Part shown: in pieces, positions 22,380 through 34,800 of the stretch
Layout of the letters: every line of letters begins with the position of its first letter
How positions within the stretch are numbered: the first letter of the stretch is position 1
From: Phanerodontia chrysosporium
Lineage: Eukaryota; Basidiomycota; Agaricomycetes; Polyporales; Phanerochaetaceae
DNA length: 64,000 nucleotides
Reading direction: 5' to 3'
Assembly (NCBI GenBank): GCA_001910725.1
Contig: MJGA01000036.1
Location: forward strand, 124,001 to 188,000
Made by a program: the position numbers and the translations under genes
The notes under the pieces: model-generated
The model's input: the letters and a program-made list of their open reading frames with translations, nothing else
The model's database searches: none
Told to the model about the DNA's origin: nothing

Positions 22380-24161
22380 TGATCAAAACCCAGGTGGTCA
22401 GGATTATTATAGACATAAAGCTTGCTGCTAACAATTTAGCACTTACCATCTATCATTGAGCACTCCAGCTTCCTGTCACAATCTGTGGCACAGAATCAAT
22501 GGCACTTCTTCTTCAGGTCTTTGTGACAATTGAAAATAGAGTAGTATAGATACTTGAGAGTGACATCATTTACAATTATACATGATATCTTCTTTACAGT
22601 TGAGGTAAGTCATGTGTTATTAATTTGAGGTGATGTACTAACCTACCAGATGACCTTCACTATTAAACCAGAAATATCCACATTTCATACAATAGTGGGT
22701 CAAGTTTGGTAGACCCTCCATTTGGAGACTGGTATTTCAACACAGTAGCCTGCCATTACATTGTAAACCTTTGCACATTCTAAGGCAGACTCCATAAGGT
22801 CATGAATAAGTGGTAGCAAATGGCCTCAAACAATAATGAAGTACTACTTGCTCTGTATTAACTGCATCCACCACTCAATGAGTTTTTAATCAACAAAGTG
22901 ATAATCACTAACTTGTACAATGCTGAATCCTTTAGTGAAGTAGTAAATATGCACATTGTTCATAACAAAGTAGTTGTAATGATAGGAAATATTACAGTCT
23001 GGTAATATGAGTAAGCATTTGCCAGATGCAGCATTAACATAAACGAAAGAATGCACTTTGACAACACAAATGAATAAACTCTGCAGAGGTATTTTTGTTC
23101 TAGGTAAAGAGGTTGATTTTTCAACATCTACCCTTTTTCATGAGTAAACGTGAACATGTCTCATATGAACAAATATGAGATGGAGGGAAAAGTGTAGTAA
23201 TAGCTTCTGAAAATGTTGATCTGTAAGTAACAAATATAGTCAACCATGGAACAGGAACATAATAAACTCATATGCACAGTACAACTTCCTGAAAGCCTCT
23301 ATTGGATCTGCCTCTCAATTCTCAATTAGCACTCATATGTATCTTTCTACGCCAAATGCTTTAGTATATTTTAACCTGAGCTATATCAATCTTTGCAATC
23401 CTGAGCGAGGTCGACAGTCACTCCACTGCAATGAATAGGGGTCACAATGGTGGTATATCAGGAAGGGTGCAAGAATCATGCCTGAAGATAATGATAACCT
23501 TCATTTATCCACACTGAAAGATTAAAAAATATATATGGATCAGGGTTATGGAATTTAGCAAGTCAGAATAGCAATAAAATGCACAAAACAGCTCTAAGAG
23601 GCTATTTATGTATTGCAGTTATTATTGGACATTGTGATAATATGTACAGATTACTATGCTACTTTCTTTGCCTACCAACATTGATCCACCACCACTTTTG
23701 TTTGCTACTTTCAACTGATTTGTTCTTTATCCACTTTAGAGCATTTGCTTTCAGATATACCACTCTTTTGGATCTCAATAATTATCTGTTCTAATCAGAT
23801 AATAGCCTGATCGGGCAATTAATCCCATTTAGCTTGAGATCGATAGATCATTTCAGCTATTGATTTGACCAAACTACCAGTTTCAGGTGTGCCCTCCATT
23901 TCTGACTGTTTCAAAATACTTCTGAACTTTTCCTGAATTGTCCTTGCATTTATTACCCTGATTTTACTAGTGCAGCCATTTTCCTAAGATTTGAAAGCAT
24001 GAATTGAACACTCCTAATTGGAATTGAGTATATTGCCTTGTTCTCATATCTAGTGCACCTTTGTCCATTATGACATACTATAGAATGCACTGTCTAATCA
24101 GTGTAAATAAGCTGGGCTATATGGTCAATAATGGCACAATTGACTGGATAGTTTATAGACT
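22380..24161. other. AT-rich intergenic DNA
   Basis: No gene, RNA or clear repeat was recognised; the longest plus-strand ORF (23579-23794) has no coding character. Confidence 0.5.
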
Positions 24162-24166
24162 AATCA

Positions 24167-24766
24167 TGTCACAGTTTTTCGTCTTAACCCTTAGGGTTAG
24201 GGGCAGCAGGTGACAGAAGCGACTACTCCGAACTGTGACATGCAAAAGTGCTGGAGTGACAGCCATAGGCTCGGGGCTGGTCACGTAATACAGCGGTCAC
24301 GTGATGCGCACACGTGCGGTATCCCAGGGTCACATGGTCGAACGTCTAAAAGCAGGCAAGGGTCTGGAAGCGCCGAGACACTCCGGAATGGACTAAAAAG
24401 TCCTGGAGGTCTTTGGACAGGTCCGGACAGTGCTGGAACGTTCTGGAGGTTTCTGGGACATCGTAGGAACATTTAGGAACGTGTAGGAGAATGCAGGAAT
24501 GCCTGTAGGGCACTAGCCAATAGCGTAGTAGGTATTAGATAGCTAGAACCCTGAACACCGGTCCCTGGGGACCTGGTGCACATGTATATAAACCCTGAGG
24601 GCTGGAAGTGCCTCCCCAGCTTCAATCTCATTGCATCTCACCTCTCTAGTCTCTATACCTCGTCTTCAAGCTTGGCTACACCCTTTGTAGTCCAAGTAAA
24701 CCTTTGCCAGTGAGTATTGCTGGTTGGTTTGGTGTATAGACGCTAGGGCAGCGCATTTTTGTGATA
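24167..24766 (+). repeat. 5' LTR of G2
   Basis: 600 bp. TATA box at 24585-24592; predicted transcript start near 24618, 33 nt downstream. A palindrome of telomere-like units, TAACCCTTAGGGTTA, lies at 24185-24199. Confidence 0.95.
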
Positions 24767-24768
24767 GA

Positions 24769-24779
24769 AGATTGAAGCT
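24769..24779 (+). promoter_or_regulatory. Self-type primer binding site of G2
   Basis: AGATTGAAGCT, two bases after the LTR, is the exact 11-nt reverse complement of AGCTTCAATCT at 24618-24628, the predicted mRNA 5' end 33 nt below the TATA box. No tRNA 3'-end complement (TGG...) is present. In Tf1 of fission yeast the same layout lets the transcript prime itself. Confidence 0.75.
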
Positions 24780-25156
24780 AGCCAACCTACTCCACCTTTG
24801 GTGGCCTAGGTTATTGCTTTGGGTTCTGGGGGCTTGTTTGAACAAGTGCTTTTGCGCTTTGTTCAGTTTTCTGCCGGTCCACAGGTGTAAGTGGGCACTA
24901 TAGTACCTTTTTAGGTACAGACAGGGGAACGTGGTGCAACCCACCTCAGAGGGCTTTGCCTGCGAATGAGTAACCCCTGTTGTAGTGCTGAACTAAGGGT
25001 GTAATACCCTGTTCAACCAGTTTTAGCTGCGTGGCATGGAAACCCGCAGTAATACCCCTTTCTCTTCATTGAGGGTTGGCTGGCAGGAAAGTCTTGCGCT
25101 TTGCCTGTGTGGAGAGGTTTTCTGGCTTGTGTACACAGGCTGACTCGCATTTACTA

Positions 25157-25891
25157 ATGTCTAAATCTGCTAGGAACCGTTTTGTCCTCGCTAAGGATGA
25201 GAGCTCTGGCAAACCCTTGCTTGAGCGCATCAAAATCTCGAACCTTCACCGCTTCAAAGATGTTGGGAAGCCACACCCTGCGTACAAACCTCGCACTACA
25301 CCCTACACCCCTGTCCCTGGTCATTGTGAAAGGCTTGCTCGTGAAGCAGACCTGAACAACTTCAAGCACCAGCTTCAGCTTGAAGACTATCGCAACGAAG
25401 AGTGCAAGTGCCGCCTATTTGATCGCATCGCGAACGCCCCTCCCCCTCTCCCCCTCATCGAGCATATTGAACCTCCCCCTACTCCCTCTATCGAAGTCAA
25501 ACCCATTCCTAAAGACCTTTGCTTTCACACCAACACTCAGGTCCATCAGCTGCGCGACTACCGGACGAAAGTTCAATGGCGCCCTTAACCATTTGGGCCC
25601 ATTCTTTCAGAAGCTAGACGAGCAGCGTTTTCGAGTTGGGTTGACTCAACACGAGCTCTATATCTTGGGCTTGTTCAAGGAGAGGTTTGATAACATTCGC
25701 AAACACCTTCAGACCATCGTCGAGACGAAGGAGTACACCACAAGGGAGTAGAAGAAGATTTCGAGGGATTTGAAGAAGGCAGGTGCATATAGCTTCGCTG
25801 AGCTTAAGCCACGCTTCGCTGAGCATTGCAGAGAGCTGATTCAGGAGTTGGGTGAAGACTGGCTGTTTTTGGAGAAGAACCTCAATTAGTC
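25157..25891 (+). pseudogene. Accessory ORF upstream of gag in G2
   Basis: From ATG 25157 (MSKSARNRFVLAKDESSGKP) the frame runs to 25588. A frameshift close to 25580 then leads to a second open stretch (FFQKLDEQRFRVGLTQHEL, LFKERFDNIRKHLQTI), one TAG at 25749, and a natural stop at 25891, just ahead of gag. The protein would have a basic, charged N-terminus, a proline-rich linker (PPPLPLIEHIEPPPTP) and a helical C-terminal part. Family not recognised. Its place between primer site and gag matches the accessory ORF of G3, and the layout is similar (KLD followed by two or three long helices). Confidence 0.55.
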
Positions 25892-25918
25892 TTTATATCT
25901 GCGCGTTTTTGAATCAAG

Positions 25919-27497
25919 ATGTCATTCAATTCGAATCCTGTTGACTTTGGTTTGCGTTCTGCTTCGAGTTCAAGTGGCATGGACCCTTGGGGAGTGTTAG
26001 AACTCGGCTCTATGGCTGAAGGAGGCCCTACCCCAGTTTTGGCCACTGCGCCGCTTTCGACCTCTTACGAAGAGTACAGCCAGTCATGGATACAAGCCGC
26101 TCAGGAAGGACTGACTCCTGGCGACATTAAGGCCCTCATTGACAGCCTGGGTAACTGGGTAAAGGCTGAAATAGTTCAAGTAAGATCGGAAATGGGTTCA
26201 GAAGTCCTTCGCTTGAAGGAAGCCCTTTGCAAACGCAAAACTGAGGCCAAAACGCTTCAGGAGCAGATAGACACTCTTGAGCAGATCAGAAAGCACTTGT
26301 CTGTGCAGATAGCAGAGGCTCAGAACCAAAACCGTGTTTTACAGAATGCTATGCAGGTGCTGAAGCAGGAGAACGAGAGCTTGAAAGTGTTGGTTCAGCA
26401 AGGCACTAGTGGAGGCAATGTTAGGTTGTCTCAGTCTTTGTTCCCTACCATGAAGGAGCCTGACACCTTTAATGGTGATAAGGCTAGCAAGATGGATGAC
26501 TGGCTCAAGTTGCTGGCACTTTGGTTATGCCACTATGGCGTAATGGACGACGAAAAGAAGATAGAGACGGCAATGACTTACCTGCGAGGTTCAGCAAAGA
26601 AGGTCATGCAAGAGTACTTCGACAAGGTGGCAGACTCAAAGCCCCTTGGTACCTGGACCAACTTTGTGAACGAACTCCAGAAAGGATTCCAAGACCGACA
26701 AGAAGGACAGGGCAAGGGCAGAGTTTGAGCAGCTTGTCAGCAAGAAAGGAACGAACGAGAAGACTTTCAACGAGTTTGCTGCTCGTTTCCGTTCGCTGGC
26801 TCACCAAACTGGCTTCTCCAACAAAGAACTGTTGGCCAAAGCCTATGCCCATACCCCTCGTGCCACTGCCGACATACTGGCAGTCCGTGGTCGTGCTCAG
26901 TGGGCTACGACCTGGAACGGTTGGTTGAAGGATGTTCAGGAGATTCTGCAGGATCAACGTCTCTTGACAGGCACTGTACTCTCTGGACAGCCTCAGTCAT
27001 CGAAAGACCCTGACGCTATGGATGTCGACGCCTTGAAGAAGGGCTCAGCCCAGGGTAAAGGCAAGACAGCCAAAGTTCAGAAGGTTGCCATGTCGTTCGA
27101 GGAGGCGAAGAAGAAAGGCTATTGCGCTCAGTGTGGAGGCAAAGGCCACATCGCCAAGGAGTGTCCATCAAAGAAGAACAACTCAGGTTCTTCGACGTCG
27201 TCGAGTAAAACCACCAATGCATCGGTGGCCAGTTCGTCAAAGGCTTCATTTTCAAAGGGAAAGGAGAAGGATAAGGACTCTCGCCACACGAAGAACATTG
27301 TGCGCGAGGTGTACGCCAGCGACTCGGAGAGATTCCAGGAGGTAGCCTCTGACGAGGAGTCGAGCTCGGATAGCTCAAAAGAAGAAGATACCCCCAAGAC
27401 CAAGCAAAAGAAGAAGTCGTCTTCGAAGGAGAAGGCGCAGAAGATTAACTGCGTGGTGTTCTCAAACGATGAGGATTTTTTGCAGGGACCGATGTAG
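25919..27497 (+). pseudogene. G2 gag
   Basis: Starts MSFNSNPVDFGLRS. A coiled coil covers residues about 85-160 (EALCKRKTEAKTLQEQIDTL); then comes the capsid-like segment (KEPDTFNGDKASKMDDWL). A one-base indel near 26690 shifts the frame, after which the capsid continues (EFEQLVSKKGTNEKTFNEF). PDAMDVDA and a CCHC knuckle (CAQCGGKGHIAKEC, near 27127) follow, then a Ser/Lys/Glu-rich tail. Length without the indel would be about 525 residues. The natural stop at 27495-27497 follows the slippery site by 12 bases. Confidence 0.85.
27476..27482 (+). promoter_or_regulatory. -1 ribosomal frameshift site between gag and pol of G2
   Basis: TTTTTTG falls in the gag frame as T TTT TTG, the X XXY YYZ pattern. 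The protease frame is -1 to gag and is open through this point. An inverted repeat starts 3 nt downstream: GGACC and ATGT pair with ACAT and GGTCC (27486-27518). Confidence 0.6.
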
Positions 27498-28059
27498 AGT
27501 CTGTGACATCTGGTCCATTTTTAGATTTCCTTTACCCTCCCGACTCAGTAGAATGTATTAGATCAGTTTTGGAATCGAGAAAAGTCTCTAGTCTACCCTC
27601 TAAATCGAGCTTTATTGTTCCAGTAACTTTGAGTCAGGGTAAGGAAATCAGCGTGCAGACTACCGCGCTGGTTGATTCAGGGGCCTATGCTGTATTCATT
27701 AGCCATCGCTTCGTCAAGAAGCATAAGCTGAAGACGAACCAGCTGGCCAGGGAGATACGCGTTTATAACGCAGATGGCTCCAGGAACAAGTGTGGCAGTA
27801 TTGAGGAGTATGCTTGGCTCGACGTAGCCGTAGGGGACCATGTCTCCAGACAAGCATGCCTCATTACAGATCTGGGTGGAAAGGACATGTTCCTCGGCTT
27901 TAGTTACTTGAAGAAGCATAATCCTGAAATAGATTGGGATAAGGGCGAATGGAAGTACTCCAGATGCCCAGATTCTTGTCGCTTTACCAGCCACAAGGCT
28001 CAAGTAGCGCAAGCAGAACTCGAAGAACCCATGGACGAGGACTTCGAGGAGGATGAAGG

Positions 28060-31000
28060 TAGTGTTGCCACGGCTTGGCTCGGCTTGGCTGCAGCTCGGC
28101 GTTTGATGGCTCTGCCATTTATGGGTGAGCCGGATCAAGCCGAAGCCACGGCTCATTGATTGGCTCTGGCTGACTCTGGCTGGCGAGCGGCTTGAGCCAG
28201 CAGTCCGTCCATATTTAGAAGGTAGTTCACACGGACTTCGCAAAATTGAGAATAAATTCCAAAAACTACTGCAGTGATGCGACAAATGAGGTCAAATCTT
28301 CACAGGTCTCTTGAGCAAGGTCCTCAAGCTCTTCCTCAACATTTTTAGGACTCTGCCCTTCTGTGAAATTGAGGGAATATCCATGTTTGATGCTGAATTT
28401 GAGCATTTGCAGTGCCTCCATCAAAGCTCCGCTGATTCTGTTGTGCCGATCTGATACAGTTAGCTTTCCAGATGAGAAAACACGTTCACAGGGCACAGAG
28501 GAGGCCTGTATGGGTAGAATATCCATGGCCATGGCATAGATAGTTGGAAATTTGCTTTTTGCTGCCTAAATACCGCAAAAATATCATTAAAATTATTAGT
28601 AAAATCGGTAAAAATTGACACACTAGCTAAGTAACTTACCTGCCAATACAACAGAGATACAGGCTCTTGTTCAGTTGGCTCACTAATATATTTCAGCCAC
28701 TCTTGCTCAACTGTGGGCGTTGCTGAGGCTTTTGGCTTGTGTTTGAACAAAATATTTCGAGCCTGCTGTGCGCTTGTCTGTTGTATGTTGGTGGCCTGAT
28801 TGATATCTTCTGGGACCATATGTTCTCTGTACTTCTTCATCTGTACAAATGGCATTTATTAATGGACTAGATCATTTTGCAGAATTGCATGAGATATACC
28901 TCTCTGATAAATGACTCTTTTGCCTCCCTTTGCTCTGTCGAAGTTGTGCATGCTTTATGCCATTCAAACTTGATCTGAGGATTGATGACTATATATTGTC
29001 AATATATGCGGTGCATTCAAATTTAGAATACGTACTTGTAGCCAAGGTATAAACGTCAATGCTGCGGTTACGCTCACGATATTCATCAAGCTTGTCTAAC
29101 CCCTGCTGAATAATAGATGCAGCCTGTGGATATTCTGTCTGCTGGTCAACCCAGAGTTTCTTCATTCCCTCAAATGCAGGAAGCACATTCGCGAGGGTAG
29201 GTGTTGACTCAGAGGAAAGAACTTCTTGAAAGAGATTTGGTACCTGTTAATCAAATATTAACCAGCTATCTAATTATGGAAACATCGGAAAATTAATATA
29301 TACTTTGAGTATAGCACAGAATATCTCTAAGGTATGCCATTCTGCAGCCTCCAGAGAGAACTTGCGAAGGTCTGCAAACTCATCTCCATCAAGAAATTTC
29401 TCAATGGCCTGAAAACAGATATAAGAAATCATCAAAAATGCGAATGAAAAACATACCTCGCGAAGTACAAGAGCTCGCTCAATCATGAAGTATGTTGAGG
29501 ACCAGCGAGTCTCAACATCTCTCAGTAGCTGAAGGATCTTCTGCTGCATAGAATGAAGAATATTTGTAAAGTGTTGACGACGAAGTGCAGAGGCTCGAAT
29601 CTAATAAAGTATAAAATTGTCAGTAAATGTCAAGAAAATATGAAGAGGAAAGAGGAAGACCTACACCCCAGATAAGGGAGCGAAGAGTTGTGATTGGGTC
29701 CCGTTTGATAGCATCCAGAAAGTTATCTGATGTTATACCACTGTCAGGCTCAAATGCCGGTGCTGACTCCTTCAAATAATCCAGCTTGGTCATTGCACCA
29801 AGCACCGTTTGACAAGCCAAGTTGACAATATGGGGGAAACACCTGGTATATTTATTAGAATTTACTGACATTTTTATAATAAAATATGCGCACCGGATTT
29901 GTCGCTGAGTCTTGTCAAATGGTATTTTGCGAGCTACCAAAGACTTCTCCAAGGCTGCCATGAAAGTGTCATTGTTACTGGCATTATCCATAGTAATCCA
30001 GCCAATCTATCACAATATATATACATATTAGTGGATTTTTACATAATTAAAGTAAAAACAAATACTGCACCTTGTATGCAATTTGCACCCGATCAACGAT
30101 GTACAGAAAGGCCGCTGCAAGATGTTCACCTGTATGCCTAGTCAGCACATGGTGAAAGCCAATAAGGTCAATACGAAGTTTGAGCTGTGGATTTTGTGGA
30201 TCATCCATAACCATCTGCAACCAATGTGCGGTAACAGCCATATATGGTGTTACAAAGGGGTCTGTCCACAAATCCATAGTGAACGTAATCTTGCCAACAG
30301 CGCACTATAAAGCAAGTTTTAGTACTACATTATAAAACAATTTTATTTCCACATACCTGCATTTCTGCAGTGAGGTCTTTGAGATATTGGCTGAAAACTT
30401 TGGAGACCCGGTTACGAATAGTTGTACAGCCTGGAATGTCCCGTTCACGTAGTTCAACACGCAGCAGCATGAAGATCTTGCGTAATCGGGGGCTTTCAAC
30501 AACGCTTAATGGCTTTAACATGTATTAAAAATTAGCAATAGTAATAATAATAATAATTATAGAAATAATGCGCACCTGATCTTCAGCTATGATCCACTCT
30601 ACAATCATATCAACAAATAGCTCATTGCTGAACGGTGGGTGTTCTTCATTAGCTGTCTGACTGGTACCTTCACCACGCTGCTTTTGATGCCACTCTGCAA
30701 CACGTGTAACGGCACTCTTTGCCTTGATTTGAATCCCTGCTTTGTCACAAGTAGGCACCACATAATCAATGTGATTGGCAAGAAAGTGCCTCCTAGGATT
30801 GTCTGTGCCAGCTGTCGTCCACGCTGCGATAGCATGCCCAGAATTTTGTGCACGTATTGCTCTGCAATTATTTTCTCATAAATAAATCAATAGATATTTC
30901 AAATAAAATGCGCACAAGTAGAATTTGCACAGCTTCCGCCCTGTAAGCTTTTCCTGCTCCAAAAATGACCAAATGTCTTTAGCTTTGTTCCCCCGCTTGT

Positions 31001-31852
31001 TCCCTGCAGGGTCATGGGACTTCTGACGCTGGCCAGCAATCGGAAGAGTGGGCAAACCCTTTGGCTGTCGAGATGGAGTAGAGGAGGTGGTGACAGCAGC
31101 AGGGTGATTTGATGTTCGTGCCTGAGGGGCCAAACTATCGTCTGTGTCATCACTAGCTGAAACATCCATGTCGAAGATTTCGTGCTCTTCTTCTTCAACA
31201 TCAGGCAGTATCTGCTCTATATTCTCTCTATCATCTAATAAGCAAATTTATTTCTACCATTAATAGGTTACATACCTTGAAGCCTCTTTAGATACCTGAG
31301 GTGCAGGCTCAGGTAAGGGCTCAGGTGCACGCTGATATACCATGCGACCTCACTTCGGTGTTGAAAAACGCACAATTGACTCCTCCCCTGCCAGATCCTC
31401 TACACTAGCCTTCTTCCTTGGGCCTCTCCTCTTCTTAGGTGAGCCCTGAGCTGCCTCTCCTGCAGCAGGATCTGACAGGACAAGGTAATCAGTACAGCAT
31501 CAGAAGAAATGTTAAAAAGCGCACCATCTAGCTTCCACTGAGTCTTCATAGCTCCAGTCTCATATGTTACATGCTTTGGAGTGACCCTACGCCTCTTTGA
31601 AGTCTTCAGAGGTGTGCCAGGGGCATCGTGTTTGCCTGCTGTGGTGTTGTTCTGTTCTTTCGCCATGGTGGTCGCCAGTTAACATGGTGGTTGCCTAATT
31701 AGGATGGCGATACCGGCGGCGAGCCATAGCCAAGCCGCGTTGTGCTGAGCCCAGCCGCAAATAGGCCATGAGCCAATCAGCGGCTTGGCTCGGCGACCAC
31801 GTGACTCAGCTCTCTGGCTGAGCAGCTATGGAGCCGTGCCGTGGCAACACTA
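28060..31852 (-). mobile_element. hAT DNA transposon nested in G2
   Basis: 3793 bp with terminal inverted repeats TAGTGTTGCCACGGC at both ends. It is flanked by 8-bp direct repeats GATGAAGG (28052-28059) and GATGAAGA (31853-31860), one transition apart. Eight-base duplications are the hAT hallmark. Removing the transposon and one repeat restores the G2 pol frame across the site. It encodes a multi-intron transposase on the minus strand. Subterminal GGCTTGGCTCGG-type motifs recur at both ends, possible transposase-binding sites. Confidence 0.95.
28266..31666 (-). pseudogene. hAT transposase, about ten exons
   Basis: Start ATG 31666 (MAKEQNNTTAGKHDAPGTP). A BED-like zinc-finger region (KAKDIWSFLEQ, then RRHFLANH) spans exons at about 31170-30760. 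The RNase H-like core carries TMDLWTDP (first Asp, near 30270), TMDNASNND (second Asp, near 29990) and, after an insertion domain, the EW of LEAAEWHTLEIF (near 29345). The C-terminal hATC dimerisation motif (ASSVPCERVFSSGKL) ends with the stop at 28266. Introns are short, and at least four share the donor GTGCGC (near 31524, 30915, 30573, 29892). A TGA near 31350 in the acidic N-terminal part probably inactivates this copy; the catalytic core looks open throughout. Confidence 0.8.
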
Positions 31853-34800
31853 GATGAAGAGGAGCCTTGGCTTCAGTGGGTCGATCCTTCCACCCCAAAT
31901 GGCCGCGTTTTGGCAATGACTTGCCGGAAGATCGCAGCGATGTGCAGTATTCGTTCACTGGAGGGAATCAAGGGTTGGGAGCAGCTTGTCCCTACACAGT
32001 ATCAGGACTATGGGGACATGTTTTCAAAGCGTGCAAGCGAACGGTTACCTGTACAAAAGCCTTACGACCACGCTGTCGAATTTATCAACGAAGCTACCCT
32101 ATCTCGACCAGCTCGCAATTACTCGCTGTCACCAGAAGAGAGGAATTCTCTGGACGAGTGGATTCAGGAGAATCTCGCCAAGGGATACATCAGACCAAGT
32201 AAATCCCCGCTGGCAGCACCAGTCTTTTTCATGAAGAAGAAGGACAGTTCATTGCGCTTGGTGCAAGACTACAGAAAGCTAAACGAAGTCGTCAAGAAGG
32301 ATTGCTTTCCTATACCCAAGATCTCAGACCTTATAGATCGACTATCTAAGGCCAGTATATACACCAAGATTGACCTTAGATGGGGGTATAACAACGTCAG
32401 AATTAAGGAAGGAGACGAGTGGAAGCTGGCCTTCATCACATCTTTCGGTTTATATGAACCTACAGTGATGTTCTTCAGCCTCAGCAATGCACCAGCAACC
32501 TTTCAGCGCATGATGAACCATATTCTCGATGACCTAATTCGAGAAGGGCATGTCATGGTCTACCTAGACGACATTCTCATCTTGACGAATGACTTGGACC
32601 ACCATCGGCAATTAGTTCGCGAGATATTGCAGTGGTTACGCGACAACGACCTGTTTGCTAAGCCAGAAAAGTGCTTCTTCGAGACGGATAGCATTGAATA
32701 CCTCGGAACAATCATCAGCAAGGGGTCGGTTCAGATGGATCCATCGAAGGTAGATGGTGTTTTATCTTGGCCCATACCCAAAAGGATCAAAGATGTTTAG
32801 GCTTTCTTGGCTTTTGCCAACTTCTACCGACGGTTTATTCGAGACTTTGGCAAGATTGTTCGCCCATTGTCAAAGCTTACCCGCAAAGGCAAAGAGTGGG
32901 AATGGGGGCCTGAGCAGCAGGATGCCTTCGATACGCTCAAGAGAGCGTTCACTACTGCGCCTATTCTCAAGATTCCGGACGATGAGCACCCCTTTAGGCT
33001 CGAATGCGATTCGTCAGACTTTGCTATGGGGGCTCTACTTGAGCAACTGGGTGAGAATGGTCTTTGGCACCCTGTCGCATTTTACTCCAAGGCGCTAGGC
33101 GTACACGAGCGCAACTACGAGATATACGACAAGGAGATGCTAGCCATCATCCGCGCGCTGAAGGAATGGTGCCACCACTTGGAGGGACACCCTCTACCGT
33201 TCAAAATATGGTCAGATCACCAGAATTTGACCTATTTCCGCAAGGCACAAGACTTGACGCGACGTCAAGCATGTTGGAGTCTTTTCCTCACACATTTCCA
33301 CTTCAAATTGGAGCACAAGCCTGGAAAGACGATGAAGCGGGCTGATCCAATGTCCAGGAGGCCAGATCATGAATTGGGGGTGGATTGCGACAATCATGAA
33401 AAAGTCCTTTTGAAGCCAGAATATTTCGCGATTCGAGCCATGCAACCAACCCATTCATCAATAGTGGACGATAGCAAACTGCTAGAAAGGATCAGAAAAG
33501 CCCTGCTGGACGACAAAGTCACCAAGTCGTACAAAGACCTGATGTTGAAAGGACCAAGAGAGTTCGGGAAGGACTTAGCGGAATGACACCTCAAGGATGG
33601 GCTACTATTACACCAAGGCAAGGTGTATGTGCCCAAGGACGACAAGATTAGGGCAGACCTACTCAAGTTACACCATGACTTCTCTGGGGCTGGACACCCT
33701 GGACGAAGGAAGACGTTGGAGTTGCTGTCGTGCAACTACTGGTGGCTAGGAATGTCAGTTTCTGTCAAGAAGTACGTTGCAGGTTGCGAAGTTTGCCAGT
33801 CGCATAAAAACGTCAACCAGAAGTCTGCTGGCCTGCTACAACCGAACGAGGTTCCGTTGGAACCCTGGGAGATAATCTCATGTGATATGATCACGGACTT
33901 GCCTGAGTCGGACGGTTATAACGCTATCTTCATAGTCGTTTGCCGCTTAACAAAGCGAGCACATTTTCTCCCCATTACCAAGGAGTTTTCAGCCAAGGAT
34001 CTGGGAAATTTGCTCTACGAGCGTGTTTGGCCTTTGCATGGCCTACCCAAATAGATCATTTCGGACAGAGGAACACAGTTCACTGCGAAACTCTTCCAGG
34101 AATGGTGCAGACTCTTGGGAATCAAGTCAGCGATGACTACAGCGTTTTACCCTCAGGCAGACGTTCAGACTGAGCGAGTTAATCAGTTATTGGAGCAGTA
34201 TCTGCGCTGCTACACAAGCTTCAGGCAGGACGACTGGGCATACCTTTTGCCCTTTGCCGAGTTTGCGTACAACAACCAGGCGCATGAAAGCATGAAGAAC
34301 CCGCCATTCTTCGTCGAATATAGTCTTCATCCACGCATGTTCCCAGAGCAAGACCGTGTTACAAGGTTGTCAGAACTGGATGACTGGACGAAGCTCAGAC
34401 AGGAGGCCCAAGATCAGGCAAAGGCTGTGCTCGTGCTGGCTGCAGAGCGAATGAAGTGGTACTACGACCAGGGTAAATCAGAACCCTTGTTCAAGGTCAG
34501 AGACCATATTTGGCTTGACGCAAAGGATCTGAACCTTCGGGTTCCCTCCAAGAAACTGGCACCAAAGCGAGTAGGCCCTTACGAGATCGTAGAGCAACTG
34601 GGACCGGTCACCTTCAAGCTGAAGTTACCAGCCCATGTGAAGATTCACCCGGTCTTCCACGCAAGCAAGCTCACGAAGCACGTCGAGGATGAGGTTGCCA
34701 ATCGCACGTGCAAACCCCTACCACCCATTCGTGTGGGTGATGACAAGGAGTACGAGGTCGAGCAGATCGTAGATGCACAGCCAGACTCTAAAGGCCGTGT

